Shown here: in pieces, positions 1 to 9,224 of the stretch
Numbering within the stretch: position 1 is the first letter of the stretch
Layout: every line of letters starts with the position of its first letter
From: Ferriphaselus sp. R-1
Lineage (GTDB): Bacteria; Pseudomonadota; Gammaproteobacteria; Burkholderiales; Gallionellaceae
Direction: 5' to 3'
Assembly: GCF_000746095.1 (NCBI RefSeq)
Contig: NZ_JQKP01000002.1
Coordinates: 186,001-250,000, forward strand
DNA: 64,000 nt
Program-made: the position numbers and the translations under genes
The notes under the pieces: model-generated
Told to the model about the DNA's origin: nothing
Databases searched by the model: none
The model's input: only the letters and a program-made list of their open reading frames with translations

Positions 1-1130
1 TCGCTACCGAACCGGCAGACCCGCGCCTCTGCTTGCTGGCGGGCAAGGCTGGCCGCCGCCACACGCTGCGGTGCACTCAATACGGGAAAACCTTGCATCG
101 CGTCAGCCAGCGCGAGTGCCGAATAGCGATCGAAATAGCTGGCATCCGCCCCCATCTGCTCGCGGTGCACGGCCAGATCCGACAGCAGCATCGGTGTACC
201 TATCGCGCGCGCCTCTTCCACCGTGGTGCTCCAGCCCTCGAACAAGGACGGATTGAGCAAGGCGGTACAGGACTGCATCAGTGCGGCGAGATGGGGGTAT
301 GGGATCAGCCCAAGGAAGCGCATCTCTCCCTGAACGCCCAGCCGCTCGACCTGTGCCTGCAAACAGGGAAAATGCTCCGGGTCGCGCGGGTCGCTCTGCA
401 TGCCGGAAGCGGCCACGACCACGCGCTCGCCACGCTCGCGCAAAATCGCCAAAGCTTCTACCACAAGCGCATGATTCTTATGCTTCCAGAACTGGTTAGG
501 CATGAAGAAAAAGCGCTCTGGCAAGGCATACTCATTGGCGATTCGGCGCGCCGCGTCCTGCTCCATCGCCGCTCCCGGAGGGACGGCAAAATGCACAACT
601 TGCGTCCGACTGCGCGTGGATGGATAGTAACGCTCACAGGCCACACGGGCATCCTCACTGCTCAGCATGACGAAGCGCCGCCCGATCACCTGGGCGATGA
701 AGCCGATCTCGCGCTTCCAGCGCCCCTGCCAGGTGAACATGTGAGGCAACTCGCGATGCTGGAAGTCGGGTATCCAGGCGATGGCTGGCAAGCCCAGCCG
801 CCAGCCGAAGAACTGAGCGTTCTCGAACACCGCGTCGATCCGATGATGCCGGAAAAGCTCGGCCACAGCCATGTCCTTGCCCCAAGCGATAGCTTGCAGC
901 AACGAGCGCCCACGGCGCGAAGCATCAAGCAGGGGGGTGCGGACGAACTCGACTCCCGGGATCGCGGCCAGCGCCTCGATGTCTGTCCCCGTCATGCTTG
1001 CGCCCACGAAAAGTACCGGGGTCAGGCGCCGGCCTTCGTGCTGTGCCAGTACTTGCAACAGGTTGCGCAGGTAATTGAATCCGCCAGTCCACGTCTTGCC
1101 ACCGATCAGGGTAAAGGCGACTCTCGTCAA
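1..1130 (-). CDS. GT4-family glycosyltransferase (partial, 3' end outside window)
   Basis: The frame is open from 1130 to the left edge, about 376 residues, with no stop, so only the extreme C-terminus is missing. The C-terminal half has the GT-B retaining signature of family GT4: a nucleotide-sugar region around PNQFWKHKNH and a conserved EGWSTTVEEA stretch (the E-x7-E motif), followed by GTPMLLSD. It should transfer a sugar from a nucleotide donor to the growing polysaccharide at the cytoplasmic membrane face. The start is a TTG at 1128-1130 that overlaps the TGA of the upstream epimerase gene (TTGA overlap), with GGAG 8 bases before it. The donor and acceptor cannot be told from the sequence. 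It is the last visible gene of the polysaccharide operon. Confidence 0.85.
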   Translation of the reverse strand, partial: MTRVAFTLIGGKTWTGGFNYLRNLLQVLAQHEGRRLTPVLFVGASMTGTDIEALAAIPGVEFVRTPLLDASRRGRSLLQAIAWGKDMAVAELFRHHRIDAVFENAQFFGWRLGLPAIAWIPDFQHRELPHMFTWQGRWKREIGFIAQVIGRRFVMLSSEDARVACERYYPSTRSRTQVVHFAVPPGAAMEQDAARRIANEYALPERFFFMPNQFWKHKNHALVVEALAILRERGERVVVAASGMQSDPRDPEHFPCLQAQVERLGVQGEMRFLGLIPYPHLAALMQSCTALLNPSLFEGWSTTVEEARAIGTPMLLSDLAVHREQMGADASYFDRYSALALADAMQGFPVLSAPQRVAAASLARQQAEARVCRFGS

Positions 1131-2071
1131 AACTCATCTCCACTCGAAGTCAGATACCAGCCGACATACTCGGCGATACCTTGTGCGACAGGCAGGATGT
1201 CGCCTATCGCCAGAGTTCGCATCCTGGCATTGTCGGCCACCAGGCTGAATGGGTCACCGGGTCGGGACCGGCCATTGAACGAGACCGTGCGAGACTCGCC
1301 CCGTGCGCGTTCCCAAGCGGTCAGGACGTGCCCGGCGATCTCGCTGACCGGCGTTACCGCACCGGATGCGACGTTGATGACGGGGGCGTCCGCTCCAGCC
1401 AACTCCGGCAGCCGTCCCAATACCCTGGCCACATCACGGACATCGACCCAGTCACGCAACTCCTTACCCGTCCCACCCAATTCGACCGCGCCACCCGCTG
1501 CCAGTTTGCAGCACAGATCCCACAGCAATTGTTTCTTCAACCCCGGCCCGTACACAGAGAACAAGCGTGGCAGCACGACGGACAGTCCGAAGTTAGCCGC
1601 ATAGGAGCGACACAACTCCTCCATCATGAACTTATGCGCCCCATACGGAGAATAGGGCATCGTCGCCGCGCGCTCGGTGATCGCGCCTTCGTGGCCGGCA
1701 CCGTACACCGCTGCGCTGGACACGGCGACCACCTTGGCCTGAGGGGCGTGCTGGCGCAGCCATTCCAGCAAGGTCGCCGTGGTCACCACGGTACGCGTGA
1801 AGTCTTCCAGCGGATTGGCGATCGCGGCGCCGACCGACGAGCCGCCCGCAAGGTGGAACACCACGTCCGGCGAACCGCCCGCCTGCTGCATCTGGTCCAG
1901 ATTACTTGCGCTGATCTCGCCGTTGATCCAGGACGCTATGCCCCAGTGTCTGGCCTCGATCGCCGGCCAGGCGCCGTGACCTATACCGGCAACCAGATTG
2001 CCGTGCGAAGCCAGATCCCTGGCCAGATAGCGACCGATGAAGCCACGCGCACCTGTTATCCAGATAATCAT
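1127..2071 (-). CDS. NAD-dependent epimerase/dehydratase (extended SDR)
   Basis: This is a 314-residue extended short-chain dehydrogenase/reductase. The N-terminal TGARGFIG (G7-x-x-G10-x-x-G13) is the Rossmann dinucleotide motif. The catalytic set is Ser118/Ser119 with Tyr143-x3-Lys147 (YGAHK). Such enzymes epimerise, dehydrate or reduce nucleotide-activated sugars, which suits its place in a polysaccharide operon. It is not close enough to GalE, RmlB or Fcl for a specific reaction to be named. The ATG overlaps the stop of the upstream methyltransferase gene (ATGA at 2068-2071), so the two are translationally coupled. Confidence 0.88.
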   Translation of the reverse strand: MIIWITGARGFIGRYLARDLASHGNLVAGIGHGAWPAIEARHWGIASWINGEISASNLDQMQQAGGSPDVVFHLAGGSSVGAAIANPLEDFTRTVVTTATLLEWLRQHAPQAKVVAVSSAAVYGAGHEGAITERAATMPYSPYGAHKFMMEELCRSYAANFGLSVVLPRLFSVYGPGLKKQLLWDLCCKLAAGGAVELGGTGKELRDWVDVRDVARVLGRLPELAGADAPVINVASGAVTPVSEIAGHVLTAWERARGESRTVSFNGRSRPGDPFSLVADNARMRTLAIGDILPVAQGIAEYVGWYLTSSGDEF

Positions 2072-2925
2072 CTTGGCTTATTTGCCACAAAGGAATAAAG
2101 GCGACCGGGGCGATGGTCGACATATTCCATGACTCGACTGACCATCGGCCAGACACCCGGCACAGCGAGCAGCCCTCGCAGCAATGCCCGCATTCCGGGA
2201 ATGCCCAAACTGATGCGCTTTGCCAACTCTCCCTGGAACTCGGACAGGCTGTAGGGCGCAAAATTGACCGGACTGCGCCAGGGCGTGAGCACCGTCGAGG
2301 CAGCAAAACCGGCGCGCTCCAGCGCCGCGACATACTGGCCCAGCTGGAACGCATTCTCTCCACCATAAAGGTGGTGCAGAGGATGGATCTCGAAGAACTT
2401 CGGCAAGTCCTCGGGACGCGAGATGACATGCTCGCGCACGGCGATCAAGCGTCCACCCGGCTTGAGCACACGCATAAATTCGCGGCACGCCCCCTCCAGG
2501 TCGCGCGTGTGATGCAACACCGCACGGGCGAACACTACATCGAATGTCCCGTCGGGGAAGGGCAAACGCTCGGAGAACTCCTCAACGACACGTATGTTCA
2601 GTCCGGCCTCTTGCGCCAGTCCGCGTATCGCCCCTCCGCCCACGATGTCGCTGGGATCGGGCTCCAGAGCGGTGACCGCAAATCCATCGCGTGCCATGGC
2701 ATAGCTGGCAATACCGCGCCCGGCACCAACATCCAGTGCGCTACCCGACGCTCCGGCAAGCAGACTGCGGATGGCACCCCACTCTTCGCTCTGCCAATAG
2801 CGTTGCGCAGCGACGATCAGCGGGTCGTCGTAGTAACAATCCCTCACCAATTGCAGTTTGTCCGGCTGTCGGCGCAGCGACTCTACCGCCTCTTCCCAGC
2901 TGGAATATTTCTTCTCATCGCTCAT
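2068..2925 (-). CDS. class I SAM-dependent methyltransferase
   Basis: The protein has about 285 residues and a Methyltransf_11/25-type Rossmann core. Motif I is [15 protein letters not shown], motif II is the acidic LEPDPSD, and [15 protein letters not shown] and [14 protein letters not shown] correspond to the later motifs. It probably methylates a sugar hydroxyl or carboxyl in the polysaccharide, though the substrate is not evident. The frame stays open to 3066, but the extra 47 residues lie inside the acetyltransferase gene, so I place the start at the ATG at 2925 (MSDEKK), an 11-bp overlap with that gene. Its stop forms an ATGA overlap with the downstream epimerase. Confidence 0.85.
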   Translation of the reverse strand: MSDEKKYSSWEEAVESLRRQPDKLQLVRDCYYDDPLIVAAQRYWQSEEWGAIRSLLAGASGSALDVGAGRGIASYAMARDGFAVTALEPDPSDIVGGGAIRGLAQEAGLNIRVVEEFSERLPFPDGTFDVVFARAVLHHTRDLEGACREFMRVLKPGGRLIAVREHVISRPEDLPKFFEIHPLHHLYGGENAFQLGQYVAALERAGFAASTVLTPWRSPVNFAPYSLSEFQGELAKRISLGIPGMRALLRGLLAVPGVWPMVSRVMEYVDHRPGRLYSFVANKPR

Positions 2926-3484
2926 CGGCAGCAAGCTCTCTAATGATCCGTGCAGGATTCCCGGCAACGATGGTGTACGGAGGGACATCTTTGGTGACGA
3001 CCGCTCCCGCCCCCACGACCGCTCCCGCCCCGATATTGACTCCGCGCAATACGCTGGCATTCGCACCTATCCAGACATCGTCACCAATCGCGATAGGGCG
3101 CTCACCAAGATCGATCTCAGTTGGGTGGCCGGAACTCATGATTGCCCGGAACTGGGCATGTCTCTGACGAGCGGATAAGGGGTGCGTAAGCGAATCGAAG
3201 ATATTGACGTTGTGGGAAATCAACACCCGGTCTCCGATGTGGATCGCACCGGCTGACCAGATGCGAGCCCCCTCCCCGATATAACACCAGTCGCCAACAG
3301 TGATTTCACCCCCGTGTGCAAACGTCAAAAGCTCTCCGAGGACATATGTGTGCGAGCCTATTCGTATCCGATGTGAAATGCCCAAGATATTCCGAATTCT
3401 GGCTGAGCGGGCTAGCTTAGCCCCCAAGCCCAGCTCGCAGGTTGCCCTGCCAGACAACTTCCTAAACAGGTAGTCCAGATTCAC
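2915..3484 (-). CDS. hexapeptide-repeat (LbH) acyltransferase, WbbJ/CysE-like
   Basis: This is a left-handed beta-helix acyltransferase of about 189 residues. Imperfect hexapeptide repeats run through the middle and C-terminus ([41 protein letters not shown]), ending in the usual [15 protein letters not shown]. It would O- or N-acetylate a sugar of the polysaccharide with acetyl-CoA. I prefer the GTG at 3484, which overlaps the upstream TGA (GTGA) and has AAGG 8 bases before it. An ATG at 3502 would add six residues. The C-terminus overlaps the following methyltransferase by 11 bp. Confidence 0.85.
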   Translation of the reverse strand: MNLDYLFRKLSGRATCELGLGAKLARSARIRNILGISHRIRIGSHTYVLGELLTFAHGGEITVGDWCYIGEGARIWSAGAIHIGDRVLISHNVNIFDSLTHPLSARQRHAQFRAIMSSGHPTEIDLGERPIAIGDDVWIGANASVLRGVNIGAGAVVGAGAVVTKDVPPYTIVAGNPARIIRELAADER

Positions 3485-4311
3485 GCAACCAGCCTTAGGC
3501 AAGCCACACCACGCGCGGCAGCTGCACTATCTGCGGCAAGCTCACTCCCCGCATGCGCATCGTAGAACTCCACATCTGAAATCTTTTCAGGAGAGGTCCG
3601 CTGCCAACCGTCAGCGGTGTATCCAAAATATTCGATTTCATATTCGGCTGGCTGAAAGGCATTGACAACTTCCATCACTAACGCCTGGTCAAATATCTGG
3701 TACCAGCCATGCACCCCTCGCTTTCCGAAGGGTACGCTGACAAGACAAAGTCCGCCCGGTTTCAAAATCCGCTTGAATTCAGCGATGGCGGGAACAAACC
3801 CTAGAGCGTTCGATTCTTTCTTCGTCGAATCTGCGGTATACAGGAGCGTATTATCAAGCCCGATATGCTCGATGGTCGAAATACTGGCAACAACATCGAA
3901 GCTAGCCTCAGCGAACATCGGCTTCCGAAGATCTCCATAAACGTACGAAATCGACTTGTCCCAGAAACAGCGCTTCTCTGGTGCCAAGGTCATCACCGTC
4001 AAGTCGGCTTCGCTCAACGGAGATCGCTCAATCAGAAAACGGTGGTTAAGTGCAGAACCTGCATCAAGCACCCTCCCTGGGGCTTTGGGTAGCTGTGCAA
4101 ACAGCCATGGATATTCGACCACTCGCTCATCGATACGCAGCCCGAGTCCTGTTGGCAAGGCCACTTTCTTTGAAAATACCCCGCTATCAATGGCCGAGCA
4201 TATGGCTTGTTTCTTGGCCGTGTAATAACCCGCGCTCCATGGGCGAGCACCTCGTAATTGATACACCGGCAGCGCCAAGCCATCGAGCACTTCTTTGATT
4301 CTGAATAACAT
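3481..4311 (-). CDS. SAM-dependent methyltransferase domain protein
   Basis: The protein has about 276 residues. A class I methyltransferase core is visible: [16 protein letters not shown] (motif I-like), a segment [17 protein letters not shown], and [21 protein letters not shown]. The N-terminal 80 residues precede this core and are not assignable. The start at the ATG at 4311 is well supported by GGGAG eight bases upstream and lies 4 bp after the preceding stop. A longer frame to 4368 runs into the upstream glycosyltransferase. The gene is AT-richer than gmd-fcl-ugd further up the operon, as is common for variable glycan genes. The substrate is unknown. Confidence 0.82.
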   Translation of the reverse strand: MLFRIKEVLDGLALPVYQLRGARPWSAGYYTAKKQAICSAIDSGVFSKKVALPTGLGLRIDERVVEYPWLFAQLPKAPGRVLDAGSALNHRFLIERSPLSEADLTVMTLAPEKRCFWDKSISYVYGDLRKPMFAEASFDVVASISTIEHIGLDNTLLYTADSTKKESNALGFVPAIAEFKRILKPGGLCLVSVPFGKRGVHGWYQIFDQALVMEVVNAFQPAEYEIEYFGYTADGWQRTSPEKISDVEFYDAHAGSELAADSAAAARGVACLRLVA

Positions 4312-4315
4312 ACTA

Positions 4316-5230
4316 TTAACTCCCAAATTTACGACGCAAACGATCCAGAATGGTCGTGACCCATCCACCGTTCTGTCGCCACATTGTACTTGTCACTTTC
4401 CGGTATTGCTCTAAATCTAGCCGTGTAGCCAACGGAAGTGCGATGCTGCCCACCTTGGAGAAGTTCTTCTTAACGGAAAACCCCCGGAACCACCCTCTGC
4501 CATGAGAGCCGCTACCATCGAACCCCTTATTACTCACAAGCGTGACAGGGGGAAACAACACCAAGCCATTTTCCCTGAATACCGCCCAATACCAACGTAT
4601 GGCCCAGGAATCCCGCAGCCCCTCCATTTGCCGGATCAGCATGGTTGCGTAGTCATACACACCTTCCAGATTGAATCGCTTGCGCAAGACCGCATCTGTA
4701 CGCACGGCCTCCCAGCCGGTCGCATTGGAGTCGAAGTGATCCCAAGCCCTTTTCCATGTCCCCCAACCCCAAGATACAGTGAACGGCATGAACATCGCCT
4801 GTTGTACCTTTGAGAATTCAGGCACATCGAACATATAACCGGAAATCTGGAATACCTGCTCTTCGTCAGCATAGCGATCCAGGGCCTCATTCATGTAGCG
4901 CAGAAAGCCGGGATTTAATTCCAGGTCGTCCTCGACAACGACTGCTCTGCCAAACCTTTCCAGAGTTTCGCTCACGCCCGTAATCACCGATCTCGACAAC
5001 CCCCGATTCTCTTCACTGAAATGATATTCAGCACCGTCGCCGAGCAACTCTTTGGCCACCTTTCTGGTTGCTTCAACCAGGCTGACCTCAGCGGCATTGC
5101 GCGGACCATCACAATAAACGATCACCGGGCTATCGCTGAAACCTTCGCACTGCTTGAGCGATTCGAGCGTGTTGCGCAAATGGTCCGGGCGACGGTAGGC
5201 AAATACCACGATGGGGGCAAGCGTGCTCAA
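4316..5230 (-). CDS. glycosyltransferase, GT-A fold (GNT-I/GT2-like)
   Basis: The protein has about 304 residues and an inverting GT-A fold. The N-terminus PIVVFAYRRPDHLRNTLESL is the nucleotide-binding start, and VVVEDDLELNPGFLRYM carries the acidic metal/UDP-binding EDD (DxD-like) motif seen in GNT-I-like and GT2-type enzymes. It should add one sugar to the repeat unit; the donor is unknown. Two starts are possible. A TTG at 5230 forms a TTGA overlap with the upstream amidotransferase stop and is preceded closely by GGGGAGG. An ATG at 5254 has a poor ribosome-binding site. I prefer the TTG. Confidence 0.82.
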   Translation of the reverse strand: MSTLAPIVVFAYRRPDHLRNTLESLKQCEGFSDSPVIVYCDGPRNAAEVSLVEATRKVAKELLGDGAEYHFSEENRGLSRSVITGVSETLERFGRAVVVEDDLELNPGFLRYMNEALDRYADEEQVFQISGYMFDVPEFSKVQQAMFMPFTVSWGWGTWKRAWDHFDSNATGWEAVRTDAVLRKRFNLEGVYDYATMLIRQMEGLRDSWAIRWYWAVFRENGLVLFPPVTLVSNKGFDGSGSHGRGWFRGFSVKKNFSKVGSIALPLATRLDLEQYRKVTSTMWRQNGGWVTTILDRLRRKFGS

Positions 5231-7077
5231 GCGACCTCCCCGCCTGCTATGCATTCATCCAGCCAGATCTGTGTGGAGACCAACTTGTACAGATGATGCT
5301 CCGCGCCCATGACGCCCTGCTTGTTGCGCTCGATCAGGCGGCGGATCTTGGCCGGGTCGCACCACTGGTGCAAGCGGTTGCCGGGCTTGAGCAACAGCGC
5401 CTCGATCTCGCGCCCCTGATCCGAGGCCAGCCACTTACCTACAGGAGTGGGGTAGCCCTTCTTGTCGGGGCGGTTGCCGATGGCAATCTGCCCGTGCTTG
5501 CGCAAGTATTCGCGCAGCACCGATTTGGTCTCGCCCTGATCGAAACGCAAGCGCTTGGGCAGGCGGAACATCCACTCGACCAGGCGATAGTCCATGAACG
5601 GATGCCTGGCTTCGATGCCATGCGCCATGCTGATGGCATCGCCGTAATGCAGAAGTCCGGGCAGAATGTTCTGGGCGTGGTCGGCCAGCAGGCGCTGCCT
5701 GACGCGATCGGTCTTACCCTCCCAAGGCTGGGGGACGACCGGAGGAAGCGCCACTCCGTCACGCAGCAGGGACTCAAAGCCGGTGCGCTGTCGATGCCAG
5801 CGCAACAACGTCGGCGAAAGCTCCCGCGCCATCCAGGCCGCCGTCCAGCGCAAGGAAAAGGTGCGGCGCATGGCCGCGAAGCGCGTCATCAAATCTCCCG
5901 GCGCGGGGTGGTCGGACAACCGGTCCAACAGGTCGAGTACGGCATATTGCGGGTATCCGGCCAGCGCCTCGTCCGCACCCTGGCCTTCCAACAGCACCGG
6001 CACGCCCTCGCTGCGGGCGCGTTTCATCAGGTGCCAGAGCGGATAGACCGCCGGGGAGTAGCCCGGACCATCCATGTGCCAGGCCACTTTGCGCAAGGTG
6101 GCCAGCCAATCGTCCGCCGGAGCCGCGACTGGGATCAGCGGCGCATGGGCGGCATCGCTCGCACGTTGTGCCCAGGGCAGCTCGCCTACCTCACCATTGC
6201 CATAGACCGAGGTAAAACAGGTCAACGGGGCGGACGAATTCACGCCTGCCGCCGCGAGTATGCCGGTCGAATCGAGGCCGCCACTCAAAGTCAGGCCGAC
6301 GGGCACATCGCTGCGCAAGCGCAGACGGACCGCATCGGTCAGCAGTGCGTCGAACTGCGCGACCGCCTCCTGCCGGGTCAGTCCCTCGATCTCTTCCGTC
6401 GGATATTGCCAGTAGCTCACCCGGTCGAAACTGCCAGTGGTTAGGTCATAAACAGCATAGTGCGCGGGCGGCATGACGTGTATGCCCTGATAAAAAGACT
6501 CCCCGTGCGCATACAGCAGGTTGTTGCCAAGGAAGTCCAGCAGCACCGCCTCATTCACCGCCCGGTGTTGCGGGAACAAGGACAGCAGGGCCTTGGGCTC
6601 CGAGGCGAACGCCAAGCCATCGGCACCCTTGCGGTAATAGAGTGGCTTAACGCCAAAACGATCACGCGCCAGCAGCAACCGCTTGCGCTCCGGCTGCCAG
6701 TAAGCGAACGCCCACATGCCGTTCAGCCGAGGCAAGGCCGCCTCGCCCCATTCGATCAGCGCATGCAGCAACACCTCGGTGTCGGAATGGCCGACGAAAC
6801 GATGACCCAACCCTTCCAGCTGCTCGCGCAATTCGATGTGGTTGTAGATCTCGCCATTGAAAACGATCACCGCACCGCTGGCCGGTTCGACCATGGGTTG
6901 ATGGCCTGCCGGGGAAAGATCGAGGATGGACAGCCGGCGATGCCCCAACAACGCATCAGCGGAAACCCACACCCCGCTGTCATCGGGGCCGCGATGCGCC
7001 AGAGTATCGAGCGCTGCATGGAACCGAGGAGTGTCCGCTGGCGTGAGATCACCCAACCAGCCCAGAATGCCGCACAT
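5227..7077 (-). CDS. asnB: AsnB-type glutamine-dependent amidotransferase (asparagine synthase family)
   Basis: This is a 616-residue two-domain enzyme. The N-terminus starts MCGILG, so Cys2 is the Ntn glutaminase nucleophile after Met removal. RRLSILDLS and FNGEIYN are the class II amidotransferase motifs. The C-terminal synthetase domain has the PP-loop SGGLDST at 265-271. The family makes asparagine, but homologues inside O-antigen clusters (WbpS in Pseudomonas, WbtH in Francisella) are thought to convert a uronic acid carboxylate to an amide. The ugd gene in the same operon makes that reading plausible here. The ATG at 7077 overlaps the upstream stop (ATGA); a frame running to 7350 is an extension into the neighbouring gene. 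Confidence 0.9.
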   Translation of the reverse strand: MCGILGWLGDLTPADTPRFHAALDTLAHRGPDDSGVWVSADALLGHRRLSILDLSPAGHQPMVEPASGAVIVFNGEIYNHIELREQLEGLGHRFVGHSDTEVLLHALIEWGEAALPRLNGMWAFAYWQPERKRLLLARDRFGVKPLYYRKGADGLAFASEPKALLSLFPQHRAVNEAVLLDFLGNNLLYAHGESFYQGIHVMPPAHYAVYDLTTGSFDRVSYWQYPTEEIEGLTRQEAVAQFDALLTDAVRLRLRSDVPVGLTLSGGLDSTGILAAAGVNSSAPLTCFTSVYGNGEVGELPWAQRASDAAHAPLIPVAAPADDWLATLRKVAWHMDGPGYSPAVYPLWHLMKRARSEGVPVLLEGQGADEALAGYPQYAVLDLLDRLSDHPAPGDLMTRFAAMRRTFSLRWTAAWMARELSPTLLRWHRQRTGFESLLRDGVALPPVVPQPWEGKTDRVRQRLLADHAQNILPGLLHYGDAISMAHGIEARHPFMDYRLVEWMFRLPKRLRFDQGETKSVLREYLRKHGQIAIGNRPDKKGYPTPVGKWLASDQGREIEALLLKPGNRLHQWCDPAKIRRLIERNKQGVMGAEHHLYKLVSTQIWLDECIAGGEVA

Positions 7078-7898
7078 CAGTAGAGGTCTCCGCCTTTGCC
7101 CTGCGCATGGCGCGAGAGTCCGCGCAGCACATAGCCGATTTTTCCTTGTTTCAGCATACACACGAGTCGGCGCATCTTGTATAGCTTCTTCTTCCAGCCA
7201 GGCATTTCGCGCCCGGCCAATATTCGCTTGTTCTCTTCGACGAATTTCGCCGACTGTGTGCTGGTCTTGGTAGCTCCATGCAGGCGTAGTGCGCCCCAGA
7301 TGTGTCCGATATGCTCGCCCTCGGTATGCTCCGTCAAACGCAAGAACCACTCATAGTCAAAAGAGCAATGCAGGCTTTCGTCCAGATATCCGATTGCGGC
7401 ATGCTCGTCCCTGCGCCAAAAGGCCGACTGGTTGGTCAGAATCATTCCTTCTGCCAACATCGCTTGATAGCTTGGTTTGATGTAGTGCAGGTCGCGAAGG
7501 GGGCGGTCATGCTCATCAATAAGCATCATGTCGCCAATGATCAACCCTGCCCCCGGATTCTTCTTGGCAAGCATAGCCAACTCATTAAACGCACCTGGAT
7601 AATAGACATCATCAGAGTTCTGCCACCCTACCCACTCACCTGTCGCTCTTTTAAGCCCCTTGTTTATCGCCTCGGTCTGTCCGCCATCCCGCTCACTGAC
7701 CCAATAAGCCAGACGATCTTCATAGCGGCGAATGATATCCACGCTACCATCGGTCGAGCCGCCATCGATGATGATGTACTCCAAATTGGGGTAGTTCTGG
7801 TCAAGTACCGAAAGTATCGTTCGCTCCAAGAACTCTGCTTGGTTGAAGCTGGGCGTAACGACGGTTATTTTTGGAAAGTCGGACATTCGGTAGCTCAA
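7077..7898 (-). CDS. GT2-family glycosyltransferase
   Basis: This is a 273-residue GT-A inverting glycosyltransferase. The N-terminus ITVVTPSFNQAEFLERTILSVLDQNYPNLEYIIIDGGSTDGS is typical of GT2 (Pfam Glycos_transf_2), and WQNSDDVYYPGAF carries the DxD-like SDD. It is expected to act on the cytoplasmic face on a lipid-linked acceptor. The first possible start is a TTG at 7898 that overlaps the upstream TGA (TTGA); an in-frame ATG at 7886 is the alternative. Neither has a clear Shine-Dalgarno. Its stop overlaps the amidotransferase start (ATGA). Confidence 0.88.
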   Translation of the reverse strand: MSYRMSDFPKITVVTPSFNQAEFLERTILSVLDQNYPNLEYIIIDGGSTDGSVDIIRRYEDRLAYWVSERDGGQTEAINKGLKRATGEWVGWQNSDDVYYPGAFNELAMLAKKNPGAGLIIGDMMLIDEHDRPLRDLHYIKPSYQAMLAEGMILTNQSAFWRRDEHAAIGYLDESLHCSFDYEWFLRLTEHTEGEHIGHIWGALRLHGATKTSTQSAKFVEENKRILAGREMPGWKKKLYKMRRLVCMLKQGKIGYVLRGLSRHAQGKGGDLY

Positions 7899-9220
7899 GA
7901 CTGTCGGTTAACGTGCAAATTCGCAAACATCCCGATTAGCAGGTATGTTCCCGAGGACATAAAATAATTGCCATAAATCTGGTCCGCCAAGAAATAAGCC
8001 GCGAACAGGGCGATGACCAACTGACGGGCATTCAAGATTTCCGGGGCTCTGGGTTCGGACACGTCACGCAAGAACTCCCGGGCCATCAGGAAAGCGATCG
8101 CCAGCAAAAGTACACCTCCCAATAGACCTAATTCCGAAAATGCTTGCAGCACAGTACTGTGCGGAAATCCCATGATACCTGAGCAGGAGTACAGACCAAA
8201 GTTCCCGGCACCCACCCCCGCCAATGGATCGAGCCTGAATATCTCCCATGCTTCACGATAAAGCGTCCAGCGAATAGCAATGGAGTTGATTCCGTCGATG
8301 ATAGGACGACAACTCTCGTCCCCTAATATCGGCTCCCAATGATGGGTCACCCCCAGCACTCCTGTCGCCTCTTCCATCACGCCACCAGCCTCCCCCCCGC
8401 CCCCTTCAGCGACAGCAACCTGTGGTGGCGGGGTCAACAGGCCAGCGTAGAACTGACTGGATGGCCGTGGCAGGAAAGAAAGTGAAAGTATAACCGTGAC
8501 CAGCACCAGTACAAATTGCCGGGAGTACTCCACACAAAGCTTGCGGCTCTTGTAGGTGATAACCGCCATAACCAGCAGAGCCACCATTGACGACAGCAGC
8601 CATCCTCGTGCCGAAACCCATACCAACGCCGTGGCCAATAACACCATAAGCCCATACTCGAACAGCTGAGACTTCTTGTCAGAACCATGTGAGCCTGCCC
8701 GGCGCACACCCTGCGCAAGCAGGGCCGTAGCCAATAGCCCACCCACTAACAAGGGGCTGTGGTCCTGCCCGAAGAATGTCCATCTTTGACCAAGCTGGCG
8801 AGCCGAGAACAGCAGATCGAGCAGCAACAGCGGCAATAGTGCCAGTCCGGCATAGATGATGATCTTGGAAAGCCGATTGACATCCACAGGCCGCATCAAC
8901 TTGCCGCACAAGAAGGGCAATACAACCAGGAAAGGGAAGTAGCGCAAATAGCCGCTCAGCCATACGTGACGAGAGTGATGCAGCGTAAATGACAGCAATA
9001 TGAGCAGGGCGAATCCCGCCGTGAGCCACTCCAGACGGGTACGCGGCAGTAGCCGCTCAAGCCTGGATCGGGCGGCCATCAGCACCCAGCACAAGGACAC
9101 ACAATACAATGTGATGGTCATCCACGATTTCCATGGAACTTGGAGAAAGTAGGTGAAGGCAAAGCCGAATAGCAAGCCAAACAGCAACAAAGCTGCAGGG
9201 TACGCAAGGTTGTTCTTCAT
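7895..9220 (-). CDS. O-antigen ligase / polymerase family membrane protein (Wzy_C/WaaL type)
   Basis: The protein has 441 residues and about ten hydrophobic segments. It carries a large periplasmic loop around 265-335 before the Wzy_C signature region: WTLYREAWEIFRLDPLAGVGAGNFG followed by PHSTVLQAFSELGLLGG. A conserved Arg-Gly (RGWLLSS) lies near residue 210. Family members either polymerise repeat units (Wzy) or ligate them to lipid A-core (WaaL) in the periplasm, and the two cannot be separated by sequence. Because the flippase gene is close by in the operon, a Wzy polymerase role is slightly favoured. The large loop contains an unusual Pro/Gly/Glu-rich stretch (PPPQVAVAEGGGGEAGG). The ATG start at 9220 follows the upstream gene by 4 bp. 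Confidence 0.85.
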   Translation of the reverse strand: MKNNLAYPAALLLFGLLFGFAFTYFLQVPWKSWMTITLYCVSLCWVLMAARSRLERLLPRTRLEWLTAGFALLILLSFTLHHSRHVWLSGYLRYFPFLVVLPFLCGKLMRPVDVNRLSKIIIYAGLALLPLLLLDLLFSARQLGQRWTFFGQDHSPLLVGGLLATALLAQGVRRAGSHGSDKKSQLFEYGLMVLLATALVWVSARGWLLSSMVALLVMAVITYKSRKLCVEYSRQFVLVLVTVILSLSFLPRPSSQFYAGLLTPPPQVAVAEGGGGEAGGVMEEATGVLGVTHHWEPILGDESCRPIIDGINSIAIRWTLYREAWEIFRLDPLAGVGAGNFGLYSCSGIMGFPHSTVLQAFSELGLLGGVLLLAIAFLMAREFLRDVSEPRAPEILNARQLVIALFAAYFLADQIYGNYFMSSGTYLLIGMFANLHVNRQS

Positions 9221-9224
9221 CGAT

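Noticed and set aside
33-1604. 523-codon open frame on the plus strand
   Set aside because: It is antisense to the glycosyltransferase and epimerase genes, which have clear family motifs. The plus frame has no motif and an Arg/His/Gln-rich composition typical of high-GC shadows.
7077-7350. 91-residue N-terminal extension of the AsnB-type enzyme
   Set aside because: The enzyme needs Cys2 exposed at the N-terminus (MCGILG at 7077). The extension lies in another frame of the GT2 gene.
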